From assembly GCA_036276255.1 (NCBI GenBank), contig DASUPK010000152.1:1-18667 (forward strand): DNA of 18,667 nt, in the 5' to 3' direction. This document shows, one piece after another, positions 12,404 through 18,667 of this stretch. The first letter of the stretch is position 1; each line of letters starts with the position of its first letter. The position numbers and the translations under genes are program-made. The notes beneath the pieces are model-generated. The model was not told the DNA's origin. It did no database searches and saw nothing but the letters and a program-made list of their open reading frames with translations. The stretch comes from DASUPK01 sp036276255. Lineage in GTDB: Bacteria; Actinomycetota; Thermoleophilia; Solirubrobacterales; 70-9.

Positions 12404-14071
12404 ATGTCCCATCCCCACCCGCTCACCTGGCTGTACCGCAAGCTCGGGCGCCACTACCCGGCCGTCTTCATCACGGTCGAGTTGCAGACCGCGTTCCTGA
12501 TCGCGACGGGCGCGGTCGCGCTGTTCAGCTTCTACTACTCGGTCTCGAGCTCGGATTTCGTCAAGGTCCTGCCGATCACGCTCGGGCTGACCGCCATCGC
12601 CCTGGTGATCGTCTTGGCGCGTGTGCTGAAGCGCCTGCGGCCGTTGAACGCGTGGATCGGCGGCGCCCGCTCCGCGGAGCAGACGGCGGAGGCCTGGCAT
12701 CTCGCCGTGAACATGCCGATGACGCTGATCCGGCGGGACTTCCTCGCGCCGATCATCGTCACCGTCGCGGCGGTGATCGGCTCGATGGCGGTTCTCGACC
12801 TGAGCTGGCCGGCGTTCTTCCCGATCACGATCGCCGCGCTGCTCACCGTCGCCTACGCGGCGACCCTGCACTACCTCGCGCTCGAGCTCGCGATGCGGCC
12901 GATCCTCTTCGACATCAACGACGAGCTCGAGGTGCCGGTGCGGATCGACCGGCCGGTCGTGCCACTCCGGGTGAAGCTGCTCGGCTCGCTGCCGCTGATC
13001 AACGTGATCACCGGCCTGGTGGTCGCGGCGCTCACCTCGGACGGCGGCGGCACGGACGCGCTGGGCATCAACGTGCTGATCGCGCTCTTCGTCTCCTTCA
13101 CGATCAGCTTCGAGCTCACGGTGCTGCTGACGCGCTCGATCCTGCGGCCGATCGAGGACCTCGAGGCCGCGACCGAGCGGATTCGCCAGGGCCGCTTCGA
13201 CGAGCATGTCCCGGTGACCACCTCGGACGAGTTCGGGGAGCTCTCCTCTGCGTTCAACCAGATGGTCGACGGGCTGGCCGAGCGTGAGCGCCTCCGCGAG
13301 GCGTTCGGGACCTACCTCGACGAGGAGGTCGCCGCGCATCTGATCAGCGAGGACTTCGAGCCCCACGGCGAGGAGGTGGAGGTCTCACTCGTCTTCTGCG
13401 ACGTCAGGGACTTCACCACCGCGGCCGCCGAGGCCGATGCGCCCGAGGTGGTCGCCCGGCTCAACGAGCTCTTCGAGTGCATCGTCCCGATCGTCGCCCG
13501 CCACCGCGGGCACATCGACCAGTTCATCGGCGACGCGGTGCTCGCCGTCTTCGGCGCACCAGAGCAGGTCCCGCAGCACGCCGATCGCGCGGTGCAGTGC
13601 GCTATCGAGCTCGCCCGGACGATCAACAGTCGCAGGCCCGGCGGCTTCGAGGTCGGGATCGGCGTCAACACGGGCAAGGTCGTCGCAGGTGCGATCGGCG
13701 GCGCCGGCCGCCTCTCTTTCAGCGTCATCGGCGACGCCGTCAACCTCTGCTCGCGGGTCGAGGCCGCGACCCGGGAGACCGGGGATCCGGTCCTGGTCAC
13801 GGGCGACACCCGCGCCCTGCTCTCCGAGACGATCGAGGTCGAGCCGCGCGGCGAGCGGGAGATCCGGGGCTACGACCGGAAGGTCGACCTGTACGCGCCG
13901 GTGGTCCCGATCGCGCTCAACACCGGCCCGGGAGCCGACGTGAATGACCCGCTCGGCGATCCCGTCGTGGGTGGGCTCGGCCGTCGCTCGCGACCCGGCC
14001 CCGGTGTCGGGCGCGCGGGGACGAGCCAGGACCGCGGCCTCGGCCGCACGCACACCCTGCCCGGGTCCTAG
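12404..14071 (+). CDS. Membrane class III adenylate/guanylate cyclase with HAMP domain
   Basis: 555 residues. Six hydrophobic helices (about 21-43, 55-75, 112-132, 137-160, 192-212, 222-244) lead to a HAMP linker (RSILRPIEDLEAATERIRQG to about 295), a short coiled segment and a cyclase catalytic domain (about 325-500). This is the layout of the M. tuberculosis Rv1318c-Rv1320c/Rv3645 cyclases. Metal-binding Asp333 (FCDVRDFT) and Asp377 (IGDAVLAVFG) and the transition-state pair Asn447 and Arg451 (VNLCSR) are intact. The purine-selecting lysine is Gln373 and the partner Thr/Asp is Ser440, so ATP versus GTP cannot be predicted. About 55 residues after the domain are Gly/Pro/Arg-rich. It probably forms a homodimer and may share an mRNA with the SDR gene. 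Confidence 0.9.
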   Translation: MSHPHPLTWLYRKLGRHYPAVFITVELQTAFLIATGAVALFSFYYSVSSSDFVKVLPITLGLTAIALVIVLARVLKRLRPLNAWIGGARSAEQTAEAWHLAVNMPMTLIRRDFLAPIIVTVAAVIGSMAVLDLSWPAFFPITIAALLTVAYAATLHYLALELAMRPILFDINDELEVPVRIDRPVVPLRVKLLGSLPLINVITGLVVAALTSDGGGTDALGINVLIALFVSFTISFELTVLLTRSILRPIEDLEAATERIRQGRFDEHVPVTTSDEFGELSSAFNQMVDGLAERERLREAFGTYLDEEVAAHLISEDFEPHGEEVEVSLVFCDVRDFTTAAAEADAPEVVARLNELFECIVPIVARHRGHIDQFIGDAVLAVFGAPEQVPQHADRAVQCAIELARTINSRRPGGFEVGIGVNTGKVVAGAIGGAGRLSFSVIGDAVNLCSRVEAATRETGDPVLVTGDTRALLSETIEVEPRGEREIRGYDRKVDLYAPVVPIALNTGPGADVNDPLGDPVVGGLGRRSRPGPGVGRAGTSQDRGLGRTHTLPGS

Positions 14072-14096
14072 CGGTAGGTCACTCACGGGCAGGTCA

Positions 14097-14131
14097 GTGG
14101 GCCGCCGCCCATCCGGGAGGCGGCGACCCAC
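14097..14131 (+). terminator. Large GC-rich hairpin after the cyclase gene
   Basis: A 13 bp stem with one mismatch (14097-14109 with 14119-14131) and a 9 nt loop, 25 bp after the cyclase stop. There is no U-tract, as is common in high-GC actinobacteria. The rest of the gap to 14281 holds a TTGACT (14169-14174) without a partner -10, and nothing else clear. Confidence 0.55.
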
Positions 14132-14268
14132 GACCCTCTACATCCCCAGTGAGACCCCCGGCCGTACGTTGACTATCGGAGAACGACCCGGCCGCTTGCA
14201 ACCTCGCAATTCGGTAAATCACGTGGGTAGGGCTCCAGAAGATCACGGTGGCTCCCGTACCGGGTCCT

Positions 14269-14274
14269 CATACT
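14269..14274 (+). promoter_or_regulatory. -10-like CATACT before a leaderless start
   Basis: CATACT plus seven bases precedes ATG at 14282; no Shine-Dalgarno. The first base deviates from TANNNT. Confidence 0.35.
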
Positions 14275-14281
14275 GCGAGGC

Positions 14282-15034
14282 ATGGCGGACCCCTCGAATC
14301 CACTCGCGCTGCCCAAGGGCGTTCCGGAGGAGGCCATCGACGGTCTCTACAAGGGACCGCTGGAGGAGTTCACGGCGGGCCGGAACGCGCTGGCGAAGGA
14401 GCTCGGCTCGGATTGGGTGAAGGGGCTGGCGAAGCCGAGCCGGGCGGCCTGGCTCGTCAATCAACTGGCGACGCGGAAGTCCGGTGAGGTCGCCGAGCTG
14501 CTCGAGTTCGGGCGGGATCTGCGCGCGGCGCAGGAGGAGATGCTGGCCGGCTCGCCCGACCGGGACAAGCTGCGCGAGACGGCGCAGCGCGAGCAGCGAG
14601 CCGTCGACTCGCTGACGCGCGCCGCCGAGGCGATCGGGTGCGAGCACGGGTCGGGGGCGCAGATCCTCGCCCGCGTCGGAGAGACGCTGCAGGCTGCGGC
14701 CGGCGATCCCGAGCTCGCGGAGGCGATCGAGCGGGGTTGCGTGGTCCGCGAGCAGCGGGCGGCATCTGTCGGTTTGATCGGCGCCGTCGCGCCGGCTCCG
14801 CGCTCCAGCCGCAAGGGGAGCAAGGACCGCGAGGCGGCCGATCACCGTGCGCGCCAGCAGCAGGCGAAGCGGCGCAAGGCGGCCGAGCGCAAGCTCGCCG
14901 CGGCGGAGAGGGAACTCGAGCGCGAGCGCGCCAAGCTCGAGCGCGCCCGGGAGACAGTGGAGGGTGCCGAGCGCCGCGTGCACGAGGCCGAGCTCGACGC
15001 GCACGCCGCGCGGCGGGAGCTGGACGAGCTGTAG
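14282..15034 (+). CDS. Coiled-coil protein of unknown function (actinobacterial conserved type)
   Basis: A 250-residue soluble protein with no enzyme motif. The N-terminal half (about 20-175) is helical and contains PLEEFTAGRNALAKELG and KGLAKPSRAAWLVNQLATRK, which I recall from conserved actinobacterial hypothetical proteins of similar layout; I cannot name a family. Residues about 185-250 are a highly charged Ala/Glu/Arg coiled coil (heptads such as ERKLAAAERELERERAKLERA). That suggests oligomerisation or binding along a nucleic acid or filament. It ends in LDEL. Its TAG stop is part of the -10 element of the next gene, eight bases before that start codon. Confidence 0.75.
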   Translation: MADPSNPLALPKGVPEEAIDGLYKGPLEEFTAGRNALAKELGSDWVKGLAKPSRAAWLVNQLATRKSGEVAELLEFGRDLRAAQEEMLAGSPDRDKLRETAQREQRAVDSLTRAAEAIGCEHGSGAQILARVGETLQAAAGDPELAEAIERGCVVREQRAASVGLIGAVAPAPRSSRKGSKDREAADHRARQQQAKRRKAAERKLAAAERELERERAKLERARETVEGAERRVHEAELDAHAARRELDEL

Positions 15035-15037
15035 TCT
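15032..15037 (+). promoter_or_regulatory. -10 element TAGTCT built on the upstream stop codon
   Basis: TAG (15032-15034) ends the coiled-coil gene, and TAGTCT plus eight bases leads to ATG at 15046. No Shine-Dalgarno-like AGGG is present here, so a leaderless promoter is the better reading. Confidence 0.5.
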
Positions 15038-15045
15038 CGGCCGGC

Positions 15046-16710
15046 ATGGCGGAGAGGGCTGAGGAGACGGCCGAGGCCGAGGCTCACGAGAACGCGGGGC
15101 CGGTTCACGGCGGGCGGCTGGTCGCCCAGGCGATGCGCAGCCGCGGTGCCTCCAAGCTCTTCACGCTCTCCGGCGGCCACCTCTTCTCCATCTTCGACGG
15201 CTGCAAGGCGGAGGGGATCGACGTGATCGACACCCGCCACGAGCAGTCCGCCGCCTTCGCTGCGATCGGATGGGCGAAGGCGACGCGCCAGCCCGGGATC
15301 TGCGCGCTGACCGCCGGCTGCGGCGTGACCAACGGGATGAGCGCGATCGCCTCGGCGCAGGCGGACGGCGTGCCGTTGGTCGCCCTCGGCGGCCGCGCGC
15401 CCGAGATGAGGTGGGGGAGCGGCTCGCTCCAGGAGATCGACCACCTGCCCTTCGTCTCGCCGCTGGTCAAGTCGGCGCAGACGGTGAAGGACCCGGGGAA
15501 GATCGCGCGGACGACCGCCGAGGCCATCGACACCGCCACAACCGCGCCCTACGGCCCGACCTTCGTCGACTACCCGCTGGACGTCGTCTTCTCGGAGGCT
15601 GACAGGGAGATCCCCGACCCGCCCGCTCAGTCCGACCGCCCCGCCGAGGGCGCCGGCCGCGTGGCGAAGATGCTCTCCGAGGCGGAGCGACCGGCGATCA
15701 TGGCCGGCTCCAACCTCTACTGGGCGCAGGCCGAGACCGAGCTGCGGGCGCTCGCCGAGGCGCTCAGCATCCCGGTCTTCCTCAACGGCCTGGGCCGCGG
15801 CTGCCTGGCACCCGACCACGAGCTCTACTTCTCTCGCGCGCGCGGCGCCGGCCTTGGGGGCTGCGACGTCTGCCTGGTGATCGGCGTGCCTCTCGACTTC
15901 CGGCTGGGGTTCGGCGCCTCGATCGCCGAGGACGCGACCCTTGTCCAGCTGGACTTCGTGCCGCCGAAGCTCGAGAAGACGCGCCTGCCCGACCTCGCGT
16001 TGGCCGGTGACATCGGCGCGACGCTCACCGAGATCCGCGAGTCCGCCATTGTTTCTCCCAAGCGGAACGCCGCCTGGGTCGAGGAGCTCCGCCGGGTCGA
16101 GGTCGAGAAGCGGGCGGAGGAGCAGGAGACGCTCGACGACGACCGCTCGCCGCTCCATCCGATGCGCATCTATCGGGAGCTCGGGAACTTCCTCGAGCGC
16201 GACGCAATCGTGGTCGGCGACGGCGGAGACTTCGTCAGCTTCGCCGGGCGTGTCTGGGAGACCTGGGAGCCCGGCACCTGGATGGACCCCGGCCCCTACG
16301 GCTGCCTCGGCGCCGGCCCCGGCCAGGCGATCGGTGCCAAACTCGCTCACCCCGATCGCCAGGTCTGCCTCCTGCTCGGCGACGGGGCCTTCGGCTTCTC
16401 CGGGATGGAGTTCGACACGATGGTCCGCCATAACCTGCCGATCGTCGCCGTGATGGGAAACAACGGCATCTGGGCTCTCGAGCACCACCCGATGAAGTTC
16501 CTCTACGGCTACTCGCTCGCCGCCGAGCTCCGCCCCGAGACGCGCTACGACGACGTCGTCTCCGCCCTCGGGTGCCACGGCGAGTTGGTCCGCTCTCCCG
16601 ATGAACTTCGGCCCGCGCTGGATCGGGCGTTCGCCTCGGGCAAGCCTGCGCTGGTCAATGTGATCACCGACCCCGAGGTCGTGTACCCGCGCAGGGCCAA
16701 CCTGGCGTAG
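15046..16710 (+). CDS. Thiamine-diphosphate enzyme, acetolactate synthase-like/2-hydroxyacyl-CoA lyase-like
   Basis: 554 residues with the three-domain layout of acetolactate synthase and 2-hydroxyacyl-CoA lyases. Glu66 in DTRHEQSAAFAA is the glutamate that activates the cofactor. The TPP/Mg motif runs from GDGAFGFSGMEFDTM (445-459) to GNN (471-473). The segment GDGGDFVSFAG...WMDPGPYGCLGAG (391-424) and the FDTMVRH run resemble human ILVBL (HACL2) more than the biosynthetic IlvB as I remember them. So a C-C lyase on 2-hydroxyacyl-CoA is plausible, but not shown. No ilvN regulatory subunit follows, which also argues against valine/isoleucine synthesis. The first 20 residues are acidic and unaligned. 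It converges on a membrane protein gene 10 bp away. Confidence 0.85.
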   Translation: MAERAEETAEAEAHENAGPVHGGRLVAQAMRSRGASKLFTLSGGHLFSIFDGCKAEGIDVIDTRHEQSAAFAAIGWAKATRQPGICALTAGCGVTNGMSAIASAQADGVPLVALGGRAPEMRWGSGSLQEIDHLPFVSPLVKSAQTVKDPGKIARTTAEAIDTATTAPYGPTFVDYPLDVVFSEADREIPDPPAQSDRPAEGAGRVAKMLSEAERPAIMAGSNLYWAQAETELRALAEALSIPVFLNGLGRGCLAPDHELYFSRARGAGLGGCDVCLVIGVPLDFRLGFGASIAEDATLVQLDFVPPKLEKTRLPDLALAGDIGATLTEIRESAIVSPKRNAAWVEELRRVEVEKRAEEQETLDDDRSPLHPMRIYRELGNFLERDAIVVGDGGDFVSFAGRVWETWEPGTWMDPGPYGCLGAGPGQAIGAKLAHPDRQVCLLLGDGAFGFSGMEFDTMVRHNLPIVAVMGNNGIWALEHHPMKFLYGYSLAAELRPETRYDDVVSALGCHGELVRSPDELRPALDRAFASGKPALVNVITDPEVVYPRRANLA

Positions 16711-16721
16711 CCGCTGCGGCT
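16709..16721. terminator. Small hairpin between two convergent stops
   Basis: AGCCG (16709-16713) and CGGCT (16717-16721) form a 5 bp stem with a CTG loop, touching the TAG of the TPP enzyme and the stop of the convergent membrane gene. Possibly bidirectional, but short and without U-tracts. Confidence 0.3.
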
Positions 16722-17455
16722 CAGCCGAGGATGTTGACCGCCCGGGCGACGACAAGCCCGATGGTGATGATCGCTGCCGTCCCCTGGATCCCCATCAGAA
16801 CCTTCGACGTCTGGGTGATGGGCATCGTGTCGGTCGGGCTGAACGCCGTGGCGTTCGTGAGGGCGGTATAGAGGTAGTCGAGGAAGGTCGGTCGCCAGTC
16901 ATTGTGCTTCGGGGTGATGTTCGGATTGTCCTGCTGAGGAAACTCGAAGTCCCCCCAGAACTTCTTCTTCGCCGATCGGTCGAACGGGCCGCCGCCGTCG
17001 AGCTCCCAGTAGATGACGGCGAAGAGCAGGATGTTGGTGACCCAGAGCACCACCCCGGAGCCGATCAGGGCGTGGCCGCCGGCCTTGCCTCCGGTGATCA
17101 GGAAGTGCGTCAGGAGGCCGAGCGAGACCAGGTAGGTCACCGTGACCAGCGCGAGGATCGCCCAGAGCAGCCGGCGGTGGCGTTCCGGCTTGACGCCTTT
17201 GGCGCGCCACGGTGTGCTCACGACCAAGGTGAGGAGTAGCAGACCCTCCACAGCCGGAATCAGCCACCGCGGCCCGATCACGATCTTGTCCGAGAGGGTC
17301 AGGTGGAGCGCGATCGCGACTGCCACCGCGAGTTGCGCCGGCCAGAGGGGATCGCCCTCGTTGACCCGCTTGTCGAGGCGGTCGATCTCACGCCGCAGGT
17401 GCGCGGGCATATGTCGCTCGTGCGTCCCAGCACCCGCGGGAGCTTGCTCAGCCAT
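16721..17455 (-). CDS. Integral membrane protein, possibly channel-like
   Basis: 244 residues from the ATG at 17455 (TTG at 17461 is an alternative). A polar N-terminus with a short charged helix (HLRREIDRLDKRVNEG) precedes four hydrophobic helices (about 41-57, 60-80, 96-118, 128-148). A polar loop with DGGGPFDRSAKKKFWGDFEFPQQ follows, then DYLYTALTNATAFSPTDTMPITQTSKVLMG and a final helix ending ARAVNILG. The TALTNATAFSPTDTMPIT stretch followed by one helix recalls the end of DUF1345 proteins (TxxTFQTSD) and, loosely, a potassium-channel pore loop; I would not claim either. TAGCCT on the minus strand (17472-17467) lies 5 bases before TTG or 11 before ATG. Function is unknown. Confidence 0.75.
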   Translation of the reverse strand: MAEQAPAGAGTHERHMPAHLRREIDRLDKRVNEGDPLWPAQLAVAVAIALHLTLSDKIVIGPRWLIPAVEGLLLLTLVVSTPWRAKGVKPERHRRLLWAILALVTVTYLVSLGLLTHFLITGGKAGGHALIGSGVVLWVTNILLFAVIYWELDGGGPFDRSAKKKFWGDFEFPQQDNPNITPKHNDWRPTFLDYLYTALTNATAFSPTDTMPITQTSKVLMGIQGTAAIITIGLVVARAVNILG

Positions 17456-17513
17456 CGGCAACCGCGAGGCTAGAGAGGCCTCAGGACGGCAGCTCGGACA
17501 CCTGCCTACGCCG

Positions 17514-17528
17514 CAGGCGCCCCGCCTG
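17514..17528 (-). terminator. Hairpin after recQ
   Basis: CAGGCG (17514-17519) and CGCCTG (17523-17528) form a 6 bp stem with a 3 nt loop, 20 bp beyond the recQ stop. No U-tract. Confidence 0.4.
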
Positions 17529-17547
17529 AGCCCTCAACGACCTCTGG

Positions 17548-18667
17548 TCAGATCTGGCCGGCGACGAGTTCGAGCACGTCACTGGCGTGGCGCTTCAGGA
17601 AGGCCGGGCCAACGCCATGGATCTCCGCGAGGCTCGCCTCGTTGCGGGGTCGTGAGGCCGCGATCCCCTCGAGGGTTCGGTTATTGGCCACTGTGTACGC
17701 AGGCTTCCCCTGCGCGGCCTTCAGCCGCCAGGCCCTGAGCGCTTCGAGCAGCGATTCGTCCTCCGGCGAGAGGTCGGCTGGGGGAGAGGCAGCCTTCGAG
17801 CCCCTCCGCTTCGCCTTCACCTCAAGCTCCTCCGGCGAGGGCAGCCACGACTCGGGATCGCAGACATCGCAGCAGCGCCCCTCAGGCGCGCCCGGGGTGG
17901 AGTCCCCGAAGTGGTCGAGCAGCCTGCGCCGCCGGCAGTTCTCGCCGAAGCTGAACGACTCGACCGCCCGGTAGGCGCGCCAGGAGCGATCCGTGGCCGC
18001 CTTGCAGGCGGCTCGGGCGGCGGCCAGGTCGATCCGGTTGTTGAAACGGAGCTCCAGGCGGCCTCCGGGGGCGGGCTCGACCTCGAACGCGCCGGCTCGC
18101 TCGGCGATCGCCAGCTTGACCCGGTCCTCGTCGACGCGTGGGGCGTCGATGGTGAGGTTGCCCTCGCTGTCGGAGCGGGCCTTCAGGCGCTGTGCGTAGA
18201 GGGAGACCGACTCGGGCTCGACCTCTCGCATCTGGATGAAGCGGACCAGGCGGCCCAGGTCGGAGCGGCCGGCGAGGAGGACGGCTCGGGCTGGGAGGCC
18301 ATCGCGGCCCGCGCGGCCGGCCTCCTGGTAGTAGGCCTCGACGCTCGTCGGGATCGCCCAGTGCCAGACCGAGCGGACATTCGCCTTGTCGACTCCCATG
18401 CCGAAGGCGTTGGTGGCCGTGATCACCTCGGCATCGCCGGTCATGAACCGGTGCTGGGCGGAGGCGCGCTCGTCGGGGTCCATGCCGGCGTGGTAGCCGG
18501 CCGTGGAGAGCCCCGACTCGCGCAGGGACTGGGCGACCTCCTCGGTGTCCCTGCGGGTGCCGCAGTAGACGATCGCCGGGCGGTTGACCTCGTCGCGGAG
18601 GCCGTGGAGCAGCATCGCCAGCTTGCGCGCCTTCGATCCCTTGCCCTCGAACTGGACGATGTCGAAG
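17548..18667 (-). CDS. recQ: RecQ-family ATP-dependent DNA helicase, C-terminal part (cut by window edge)
   Basis: The frame is open to the right edge, so helicase motifs I-III lie outside. Present are motif IV (AIVYCGTRRDTE), V (VITATNAFGMGVDKANVR) and VI (YYQEAGRAGRDG). Then come about 110 residues to the zinc-binding cysteines (ENCRRRRLLDHFG ... RCCDVCD), and a C-terminal HRDC domain (LRAWRLKAAQGKPAYTVANNRTL ... IHGVGPAFLKRHASDVLELV). RecQ unwinds DNA 3' to 5' in recombination and fork repair. In E. coli RecQ the step from helicase core to the first zinc cysteine is only about 45 residues and a winged helix follows the zinc site. Here the extra sequence (LAIAERAGAFEVEPAPGGRLELRF) comes before the zinc site, and the HRDC domain follows it with only a short linker. 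Confidence 0.93.
   Translation of the reverse strand, partial: FDIVQFEGKGSKARKLAMLLHGLRDEVNRPAIVYCGTRRDTEEVAQSLRESGLSTAGYHAGMDPDERASAQHRFMTGDAEVITATNAFGMGVDKANVRSVWHWAIPTSVEAYYQEAGRAGRDGLPARAVLLAGRSDLGRLVRFIQMREVEPESVSLYAQRLKARSDSEGNLTIDAPRVDEDRVKLAIAERAGAFEVEPAPGGRLELRFNNRIDLAAARAACKAATDRSWRAYRAVESFSFGENCRRRRLLDHFGDSTPGAPEGRCCDVCDPESWLPSPEELEVKAKRRGSKAASPPADLSPEDESLLEALRAWRLKAAQGKPAYTVANNRTLEGIAASRPRNEASLAEIHGVGPAFLKRHASDVLELVAGQI

Noticed and set aside
12176..13366. Minus-strand open frame of 396 codons opposite the SDR and cyclase
   Set aside because: Very rich in Arg, Asp, His and Gln, typical of a shadow frame; the plus strand carries two recognisable proteins.
14169..14174. TTGACT considered as a -35 element for the coiled-coil gene
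   Set aside because: No -10 at 16-18 bp, and it is about 95 bp from the CATACT box that fits the start codon better.
14842..16755. Long open frame of 637 codons on the minus strand opposite the ThDP enzyme
   Set aside because: It mirrors the GC-biased codons of a clearly recognisable gene, has Arg/Ala/Asp-rich composition and no motif.

Overview
This is an 18.7 kb stretch of high-GC chromosome. The codon use, the protein families and the many GTG/TTG starts without Shine-Dalgarno sequences suggest an actinobacterium. A relative of Thermoleophilia/Solirubrobacterales is my best guess, inferred from gene style and not from a phylogenetic marker. No phage, plasmid, insertion sequence or CRISPR array is visible. 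One end of the window cuts into a gene (recQ, right edge).

Layout. Positions 1-300 hold a promoter, leader and strong ribosome binding site in front of a csrA gene that stops matching CsrA after 18 codons and runs into a small degenerate tandem repeat. Positions 303-3442 are all minus strand: a small membrane-anchored protein, an exported nuclease, a class I fructose-bisphosphate aldolase and a nitronate monooxygenase-like flavoprotein. Positions 3489-9330 are plus strand: a GCS2/YbdK-type carboxylate-amine ligase, a short HxlR-like regulator, a zinc-ribbon membrane protein with a dead rhomboid fold, an O-methyltransferase, an acetyltransferase, a small unknown protein, a dienelactone hydrolase and an R2lox-type oxidase. 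A long sigma factor with a zinc-finger segment and a Gly/Ala-rich tail faces the oxidase (9320-10996, minus). Then come tRNA-Leu(UAA), a minus-strand thiamine-binding (MTH1187-type) protein, a divergent atypical SDR, a six-helix HAMP-cyclase, a coiled-coil protein and a thiamine-diphosphate lyase/synthase. The last two genes, a membrane protein and recQ, are minus strand.

How the genes work together. Nothing here forms one clear pathway. The most connected run is 5070-8314, where genes touch or overlap (GTGA and TGATG junctions). The stronger theme is regulatory. Many genes have a TANNNT hexamer 5-9 nt before the start codon and no Shine-Dalgarno, the signature of leaderless transcripts. In at least three cases the TAG stop codon of the upstream gene is the first half of that hexamer. 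At 11728-11737 the -10 boxes of two divergent leaderless genes overlap.

All functions are assigned by reading motifs by eye. No database search was run.
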